Shown one piece after another: positions 7,468 to 12,818 of a stretch of 12,818 nt of DNA. Position 1 is the first letter of the stretch. Each line of letters opens with the position of its first letter. Source of the DNA: Acidobacteriota bacterium (GTDB lineage: Bacteria > Acidobacteriota > Terriglobia > Terriglobales > Acidobacteriaceae); contig JAKABE010000053.1 of NCBI GenBank assembly GCA_021801945.1, positions 1 through 12,818 of the forward strand. The letters are read 5' to 3'. The position numbers and the translations under genes are program-made. The notes below the pieces were generated by a model. It searched no databases. It was not told where the DNA came from and was given only the letters and a program-made list of their open reading frames with translations.

Positions 7468-10400
7468 GATTGATCGTGCGGCAATTGGTACTTTTTCTGA
7501 CGGTTGCAGCATTTTTCGCGGCCGGCCCCGTGCAGATGCTCGCTCAGACGAACTCGGGGGCAGAGCAAATGCTGGTTCAGAAGGCAAAGAAGCTCGAAGC
7601 CGCGGGGCAGCCCAATCTTGCAGCTCAGGTTTGGAAGCAGGTTCTGCTAGTGGATCCCAATAATGTGCAGGCCATTGCGGGGCTGGCGCGATGGGAAAAG
7701 TATCGAGGCAATCAGGCCGAATCAGAAAAGTATGTAAAGCGTCTTCAACAGCTTGCGCCTGACAATTCGGAGCTTGGAAAGATTGAGGCAACGCAAAGCG
7801 AGAAGGATGAGAGTTCTCAGATCGCGCGTGCGGCACATCTGGCGCAGGAGGGGCATCCTCGCCAGGCAGTCGAGATTTATCGCCGGGCATTCGGCAATCA
7901 CCCGCCCGACAACTGGGCCCAGGCGTATTACGACACCGAGGCCGCGATTCCTTCAATGCGTGCCGACGCGATCCAGGGCCTCAGGTCCCTGGTGTCGCGT
8001 TTCCCGCGAAACAATGCATACGCCATTGATCTGGGACGCAACCTGACTTACGATCCGCGGACGCGTGCCGAGGGTATTCGGATTCTCGAGAACCATCCGA
8101 AGAGTGCGACGGCGCAGGAGGCATTGCGGCAGGCGTTGTTCTACAGCGTGCGGAATCCGGCATATATTCCGACGATCCGGGCATACCTCAAGACCCATCC
8201 AGACAGGCAACTGGCGGCGGCGTTGAGGGAGACCGAGATTTCCAGTGCGAGATCAACCTCACGTGCAGGACTGGCGCGGACTCCAGCCGAACAGGCGGCA
8301 TTCGCAGCCCTGGCGGCAAATCATACCGGGCAGGCTGAACGGAAGTTCGAGGCGATTCACCGCGAGGAGCCGAATAACAGTCGCGTACTGGCCGGGTTGG
8401 GTTTCGTGCAGATGAAGAAGCAGAATTTTGCCGGCGCGATCAGCTTCTTTTCACAGGCGGAGCGGGACGGTCTGCCAAAGCATTTTGTGGCAGAGGCACT
8501 GATGACATCGCGCTTCTGGTATGCCGTTCAACAGGGGACCGATGCTCTTGCCGCCAACCGGCTTGAGACGGCACAGCGGCACTTCTCGCAGGCGCTCAAG
8601 ATACGGCCCGGCAACACCACGGCACTGGAAGGTCTGGCGGGCGTTTATATGAAGGCCGGAGAGCCGGAGCAGGCCTCCGGTCTTTACGAAGAACTGGTGA
8701 AAGCCGAGCCAAAGTCTCTTTCGGCATGGCGGGGATTGTTCGCGGCGGAAGCGCAAGCCGATCACCCGGCGCGGGCGCTTGCAACCATGAGGCAGTTTCC
8801 GGAGCCGGTTCGCACAGAGCTTGCGCGAGATGCGCAATTTTTGCAGAACCTTGCGGCGGTGTATACGCGGATGGGTGAGCCCGCGAAAGCGCGACGGGCG
8901 TTGGCCGAGGCGCTGGATTTGCCCGGCAGCCAAGCGATGAAAGACCGCATGCAATACGCCGGCTTGTTGGTTAGCGACAAGGATTACAAACAGGCCGCGG
9001 AAATCTATCACGATGCATTGCAGGCAAGCTCCAGCAATCTGCGGGCCTGGCAGGGCCTGATATCGATCGAACATCAGACGGGGCACGATGCGCATGCGAT
9101 TGCCGTCGTGGAGCAAATGCCGCCAGTTGTCTATAACAAAGCACTTGGCGATCCCGATTTTCTGGCTCTGCTGGCCAGCATCTACCGGAAGCAGAAGCGT
9201 TATGATTTCGCGCAGGAGTTTCTGGACCGCGCAGTCGGTACTTATACGAGCAGGAGCCGGGCGGCGCCGATCTCGTTGCAGCTCCAAAGCGCGTCACTCG
9301 ATTTGGATATGGGACATACGGAACGTGCGTGGTCCATTTACCGGTCGATCCTCACGAAAAATCCGACTCAGCTCAGTGCGTGGCAGGCGTTGCTTGCGGG
9401 TCTTCACGAGTCAGGCCGTGATGCCGACGGTCTCGCGGAGCTGAGACAGATCCCGCCTGCAGTGCATGCCCGGCTTGATGAGCATGTGAGTTTTCAGCAG
9501 ACCGAAGCGGAGATTTACGCGGCGACAGGCAACGCTCCGATTGCGATGGGGATTGTTAACCGGATTCAGCAGCGCTATCGCGCGAAGAATATGGAACCAC
9601 CTGCCGGTGTTGAGATTCAGGATGCGTGGGTTCTCTATAACACGGGCAGCAATCGTGATCTCTACGGCACGCTGATGAACCTGGGGGATCGGACAGACCT
9701 GAACGCCAGTCAGCGCCGAACGGTGCAGAAGATATGGACTGTCTGGGCGGTGAAGCGCGCGGGACGCGATGCCGAGATGGGGGATACGCACAAGGCACTT
9801 GCCATTTTGCATGCGGTTCAGCGTTCATTTCCGGGAAATCCGATGGTGATCAAGGCCCTGGCCGGAGGCTATCTGCAGGCCGGAGAACCGAAGTATGCGG
9901 TTCGCTTGTATCGATCGATCGATCAAAGCGATACTTCGGCCGGTGATTACGGCGCGATGGTTGGCGCGGCGCTGGCGGCGCAGAACCGCAAGCAGGCCGA
10001 GGTGTGGTTGCGAGAAGGATTGCAGAAATATCCGCGGAGCCCAAAAGTGTTGGCCGCGGCGGCCCGCTTTGAGCGAGCCATCGGGAATGATGCGCGCGCC
10101 GCAGCTTACTGGAAGGCAACGCTACACGTCCTGCCCAAGGTGAATCCGGCGACGGAGCTGGCGCACGAAATGGATCAGCCGCAAATGAATCGTCTGGCAC
10201 GGGCGAGCGGGCTGGCGGCGCTGCTGAATCCAAACGAGGGCGAGAGCAATTCAAACTACATCCCGTTGCCGGGCTACCGCAATCCGAACCCCGAGGTGGC
10301 GACCAATAACGGCAGCGAGCCATATGGGCCTGATCCGTACTACATGGGAACAGCTCCGGTGATCTTATCGGCCGAGCAGCGAGCGTCGACAGGGTTTTCG

Positions 10401-12047
10401 AGGGCGAATTCGGCCTTGGGCCCGGCGGCTTCGGCTCAGCCGTCCCATCTGCAGGCGGGCGGGGAGCTTGCGGCAGCGCCGGTTCAGGAGAAGCAAAGCA
10501 CGTTTCAGGCCTCGCGCACGAAAGGGCAAAATGTCCAGCGGGAGGAAGCGGTCCGCCGAACTCATCGGGAGCTCGCGCAGGCGCAGCATCCGGGAAACGC
10601 CGGAAGCATCAGATCGCAATATCGTCAAGTGCAACCGCGGTTGCTGCTTAGCCAGAAGGCCCCCTATCCGCGGACCGCGGAGACGAACTTGTACTACGTG
10701 CGTCCGGCCTCGCCGTTTGCAGGCCAAGGCAATGAAATGGCGGAAGCGCAGCCGATGCTGGGCGCAAGCGATTCGCAGTTGATGCAGGAGAATCTGCCGC
10801 CACTGCACGGGCCATATGCGCGTCCGGTGCATCCCAGGCAAAAGTCGGCGCGCGAAGTGGCGCGGGAGCAATTGAGCAGCATTGAGAGCGGCTATAGCGG
10901 CTGGCTTGGTGGAACAGCCTTTCTGAACCATCGCAACGGCAACCCCGGCTACGACGAGCTCAACACGTTCGATGCGCCGATCGAGGCTACGATGCCGCTC
11001 GGGACTGCCGCGCGGCTCTCGCTGATCGTGAATCCTGTGTTCCTCGATTCCGGACAGGCCGCCCAGGTTCCGGTGATTGGTCCGGGCGGAACGCCGGAGC
11101 TGCTGGGCAGTGAAATCACCGCACCAACGACGCCGCCACCGCAACAGAATGCCGCGGGTGTGGGCGGGGCAATCCAACTGACGACGAATACTTTCGGAGC
11201 CGCCATTGGCTATACCCCGTATGGGTTCCTGGTTTCAAATGCGACCGCACGACTCCGCTGGCAGCCGGGGAACGGTCCGTTCACGTTTTCCTTCTCGCGT
11301 GAAGCGGTGAAAGATTCTCAGCTTTCTTACTCGGGATTGCGCGATCCAGCGTCGATCAGCAATGTCTACCCCGGGAATATTTGGGGCGGCGTAGTGGCGA
11401 ACTCATTCGAGCTGCAGTTTGGGCAGTCGATGGGGAATTCGGGCTACTATATCAGCGCCGGTGGCCAGTACATCACGGGCAAGCATGTCGAAACGAATCA
11501 TCGCATTGACGGTGATGCCGGCGCCTATTGGCGCGTGTGGGATGTGCCGGATCGCGGCCACCTGACGCTGGGCGTAAATCTTTTCGGCATGCACTATGCG
11601 CACAACCTATGGCACTTCACGTATGGACAGGGCGGATATTTCAGTCCGCAGGCCTACATGCTGGCAACTGTTCCGTTCACCTGGGACGGTCACTACGGCT
11701 GGAAATGGCATTACAAGATAGTGGGAGCCTTCGGAATTCAGGGCTTTCAGGAGGCCAGCTCACCCTATTACCCGCTCGATCCTGTTCTGGAAGTGGAGTC
11801 GAATAACTTGAGGTATGCCGCACAAACGATTGTGGGCTCCAATTACAATTTGACCGGTGAAGCTTCCTATCATATCGAAGGATCATGGTATGCAGGTGGG
11901 TTTACTGCCTTCAATAACACCCGCGACTACAACAACCAGACGGCGGGTTTCTTTGTGCGATACCTGTTCCGCCCGCAACATTCCGGAAAGTCGGGACCAA
12001 CTGGTCTGTTCTCGTACGAGGGGCTACGTTCACACATGGTTCCTTGA
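7464..12047 (+). CDS. bcsC: Cellulose export protein BcsC (TPR scaffold and outer-membrane barrel)
   Basis: This 1527-residue protein carries the glucan chain across the periplasm and outer membrane. A signal peptide occupies about residues 1-27. A long run of tetratricopeptide repeats follows (about 45-905). One clear pair begins at N365, with helices such as AQRHFSQALKIRPGN and ASGLYEELVKAEP. Residues about 929-1137 form a low-complexity linker rich in Pro, Gln, Ala, Ser and Tyr. The BCSC C-terminal barrel domain starts at about I1140 (ESGYSGWLGG, then NHRNGNPGYDEL). It ends in a strand closing at F1502 (FFVRYLF), followed by a 25-residue tail. E. coli BcsC is about 1157 residues and AcsC about 1300, so this one is large. 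The ATG at 7464 is preferred over the GTG at 7443 and ATG at 7452: it forms an ATGA overlap with the bcsZ stop and leaves a compact signal peptide. Its ribosome-binding site is weak (GGA), so coupling to bcsZ is likely. Confidence 0.95.
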   Translation: MRLIVRQLVLFLTVAAFFAAGPVQMLAQTNSGAEQMLVQKAKKLEAAGQPNLAAQVWKQVLLVDPNNVQAIAGLARWEKYRGNQAESEKYVKRLQQLAPDNSELGKIEATQSEKDESSQIARAAHLAQEGHPRQAVEIYRRAFGNHPPDNWAQAYYDTEAAIPSMRADAIQGLRSLVSRFPRNNAYAIDLGRNLTYDPRTRAEGIRILENHPKSATAQEALRQALFYSVRNPAYIPTIRAYLKTHPDRQLAAALRETEISSARSTSRAGLARTPAEQAAFAALAANHTGQAERKFEAIHREEPNNSRVLAGLGFVQMKKQNFAGAISFFSQAERDGLPKHFVAEALMTSRFWYAVQQGTDALAANRLETAQRHFSQALKIRPGNTTALEGLAGVYMKAGEPEQASGLYEELVKAEPKSLSAWRGLFAAEAQADHPARALATMRQFPEPVRTELARDAQFLQNLAAVYTRMGEPAKARRALAEALDLPGSQAMKDRMQYAGLLVSDKDYKQAAEIYHDALQASSSNLRAWQGLISIEHQTGHDAHAIAVVEQMPPVVYNKALGDPDFLALLASIYRKQKRYDFAQEFLDRAVGTYTSRSRAAPISLQLQSASLDLDMGHTERAWSIYRSILTKNPTQLSAWQALLAGLHESGRDADGLAELRQIPPAVHARLDEHVSFQQTEAEIYAATGNAPIAMGIVNRIQQRYRAKNMEPPAGVEIQDAWVLYNTGSNRDLYGTLMNLGDRTDLNASQRRTVQKIWTVWAVKRAGRDAEMGDTHKALAILHAVQRSFPGNPMVIKALAGGYLQAGEPKYAVRLYRSIDQSDTSAGDYGAMVGAALAAQNRKQAEVWLREGLQKYPRSPKVLAAAARFERAIGNDARAAAYWKATLHVLPKVNPATELAHEMDQPQMNRLARASGLAALLNPNEGESNSNYIPLPGYRNPNPEVATNNGSEPYGPDPYYMGTAPVILSAEQRASTGFSRANSALGPAASAQPSHLQAGGELAAAPVQEKQSTFQASRTKGQNVQREEAVRRTHRELAQAQHPGNAGSIRSQYRQVQPRLLLSQKAPYPRTAETNLYYVRPASPFAGQGNEMAEAQPMLGASDSQLMQENLPPLHGPYARPVHPRQKSAREVAREQLSSIESGYSGWLGGTAFLNHRNGNPGYDELNTFDAPIEATMPLGTAARLSLIVNPVFLDSGQAAQVPVIGPGGTPELLGSEITAPTTPPPQQNAAGVGGAIQLTTNTFGAAIGYTPYGFLVSNATARLRWQPGNGPFTFSFSREAVKDSQLSYSGLRDPASISNVYPGNIWGGVVANSFELQFGQSMGNSGYYISAGGQYITGKHVETNHRIDGDAGAYWRVWDVPDRGHLTLGVNLFGMHYAHNLWHFTYGQGGYFSPQAYMLATVPFTWDGHYGWKWHYKIVGAFGIQGFQEASSPYYPLDPVLEVESNNLRYAAQTIVGSNYNLTGEASYHIEGSWYAGGFTAFNNTRDYNNQTAGFFVRYLFRPQHSGKSGPTGLFSYEGLRSHMVP

Positions 12048-12134
12048 CGTCCCGTCATCCAATGAAACGAGGAGGCGCCTCAGAGAAGGTTAAAGTCTCG
12101 TGCAGGTGTATGCCTGATGTTTTGTACCTAAGAA

Positions 12135-12251
12135 ATGACTGAAGCGGCTCAGCGAGAGAGCTTCAGCTACAACCCGGACGATGAGCTGCTGGGGATGAAC
12201 GGGGGCGCGGTTCGGCTGGTGTATGACGGGGACGGCAAGGGATCCGAATGA
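12135..12251 (+). pseudogene. Remnant of a YD-repeat (Rhs-like) protein
   Basis: This 38-codon frame reads RESFSYNPDDELLGMNGG, then VRLVYDGDGK, which is the typical spacing of an Rhs/YD repeat (a FSYN...L...NG half followed by a YD.DG half). YD-repeat proteins are normally very large surface or toxin-delivery proteins of a thousand or more residues, so only about one repeat survives. It is closed by a TAA just upstream (12129-12131) and a TGA shortly after the DGDGK motif, where the usual Asn-Arg is replaced. There is no signal peptide or plausible complete domain. The repeat match is seen directly; that it is decayed debris is inferred. Confidence 0.6.
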
Positions 12252-12305
12252 GGGGCAGATCGAGACACCGCCCACTTTGCATATTGATCCAGCTCTGAAG
12301 TATTG

Positions 12306-12755
12306 CTAGGCGGCGGCATAACATACATCTTTGTGCCCGAAGTAGTTTTCGACTCTGCCGGGCTGTTTCTGTATGCTGCGCAGGACGCTGACGGCGGTAC
12401 GCGTCAGAGCCAATTTCGTTCGGGCTGGGGCAACCTTGGTCACCCTCTGCTTGAGATCGGCATTGAGCAACTCGTCGGGGTTCAGTTCCGGCGAGTAGCT
12501 GGGTAGATAGAACACCTGGATCTTGTCTGCGTTTTCCCCGAGCCATTTCTTCACCGCCTTCGAATGATGGACCCGCAGGTTGTCCAGGATCAGGAAAACT
12601 CGCTTCTGCCGTCCATGCACAAGCCGCTTCATGAAGCCAATCATGATCTTCGCGTTCAGCGCTCCGGAGAAGACCTTCCAGCGCATCTGCCCCTTGTTGG
12701 TCACCGTCGGAATCACGCTCAGTTTGGCGCGATTGTCCTCCTTATCCTGTTGCTT
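12306..12755 (-). pseudogene. 5'-truncated IS630-family transposase
   Basis: On the minus strand this frame encodes the C-terminal part of an IS630/Tc1-type DDE transposase. It reads IPTVTNKGQMRWKVFSGALN, then FLILDNLRVHH, then LPSYSPELNPDE. The second catalytic aspartate is in LILDN and the final glutamate in NPDE, with 36 residues between them. An in-frame TGA (12756-12758) closes the frame upstream. The first catalytic aspartate and the N-terminal helix-turn-helix half (roughly the first 170 residues of an intact protein) are missing. A GTG at 12714-12716 is available but has no convincing ribosome-binding site. The 3' end (stop at 12306-12308) looks intact. I could not find terminal inverted repeats or a TA duplication, so the element's limits are not defined. 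It is almost certainly inactive. Confidence 0.85.
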
Positions 12756-12818
12756 TCATTCCTTGTGGCCCTCGTGTGGGGCATCCGTTTTGTTGTGAAT
12801 CGCGGCTCTGATTTGCTT
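12723..12818 (+). other. Possible fragment of a membrane protein gene running off the window
   Basis: This + strand frame is open for its last 32 codons to the window edge. It encodes a strongly hydrophobic segment (AIVLLILLLSFLVALVWG) followed by IRFVVNRGS, the look of one transmembrane helix with a basic flank. The opposite strand carries a stop in the transposase frame here, so the transposase does not explain the region. No start codon (ATG, GTG or TTG) is seen in frame within about 60 bases upstream, where the frame runs into the transposase fragment. It may be a gene cut by the insertion, or chance hydrophobicity opposite a charged reading frame. I cannot name a family. Confidence 0.25.

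Noticed and set aside
9910..9925. GATCGATCGATC palindrome inside bcsC.
   Set aside because: It is a short in-frame coding repeat with no supporting regulatory context.
12072..12081. Perfect palindrome GAGGCGCCTC just after bcsC, considered as a terminator.
   Set aside because: It has no loop and no T-run, so it cannot act as a rho-independent terminator. No convincing terminator was found after bcsC.
12110..12128. Small hairpin CAGG/CCTG followed by TTTTG, considered as a terminator.
   Set aside because: The stem is only 4 bp and the T-run is short and displaced.

Overview
The window holds a complete bacterial cellulose synthase operon on the + strand (bcsQ-like, bcsAB fusion, bcsZ, bcsC; 495-12047). 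It is followed by a short stretch of broken genes (12135-12818). The DNA is GC-rich and the genes are packed tightly. The long BcsQ-like protein, the BcsA-BcsB fusion and the oversized BcsC suggest a Gram-negative soil bacterium, most likely an Acidobacteriota (Acidobacteriaceae-like). That placement is inference from gene style, not from a search. Fused BcsAB is also known in acetic acid bacteria.

Layout. 1-494: leader region, visibly more A/T-rich than the operon. It contains a GC-rich hairpin (131-153) and a doubtful 62-codon ORF with a good ribosome-binding site (185-373). 495-1829: BcsQ-like MinD-family ATPase with a long N-terminal extension. 1826-6310: one 1494-residue polypeptide carrying the full catalytic subunit BcsA (glycosyltransferase plus PilZ) and the full periplasmic subunit BcsB. 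6307-7467: BcsZ, a secreted GH8 endoglucanase. 7464-12047: BcsC, a periplasmic TPR scaffold plus outer-membrane beta-barrel. 12135-12251: remnant of a YD-repeat (Rhs-like) protein. 12306-12755 (-): 5'-truncated IS630-family transposase. 12723-12818 (+): an open frame encoding a hydrophobic segment that runs off the window.

How it works together. BcsA polymerises UDP-glucose into beta-1,4-glucan and threads it through its own channel. Its PilZ domain makes this dependent on cyclic di-GMP. BcsB guides the chain in the periplasm, BcsZ trims misplaced glucan, and BcsC exports the chain across the outer membrane. The BcsQ-like ATPase probably helps place or assemble the complex. All three gene junctions are 4-nt start/stop overlaps (ATGA, GTGA, ATGA), so the four proteins are probably translationally coupled from one mRNA. 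No bcsD, bcsE, bcsF, bcsG or separate bcsR is present in the window.

No wholly new system is evident. The most notable points are the BcsR/BcsP-like motif fused to the BcsQ-like ATPase, the internal signal-peptide-like segment at the BcsA/BcsB joint, the oversized BcsC linker, and the gene debris downstream.
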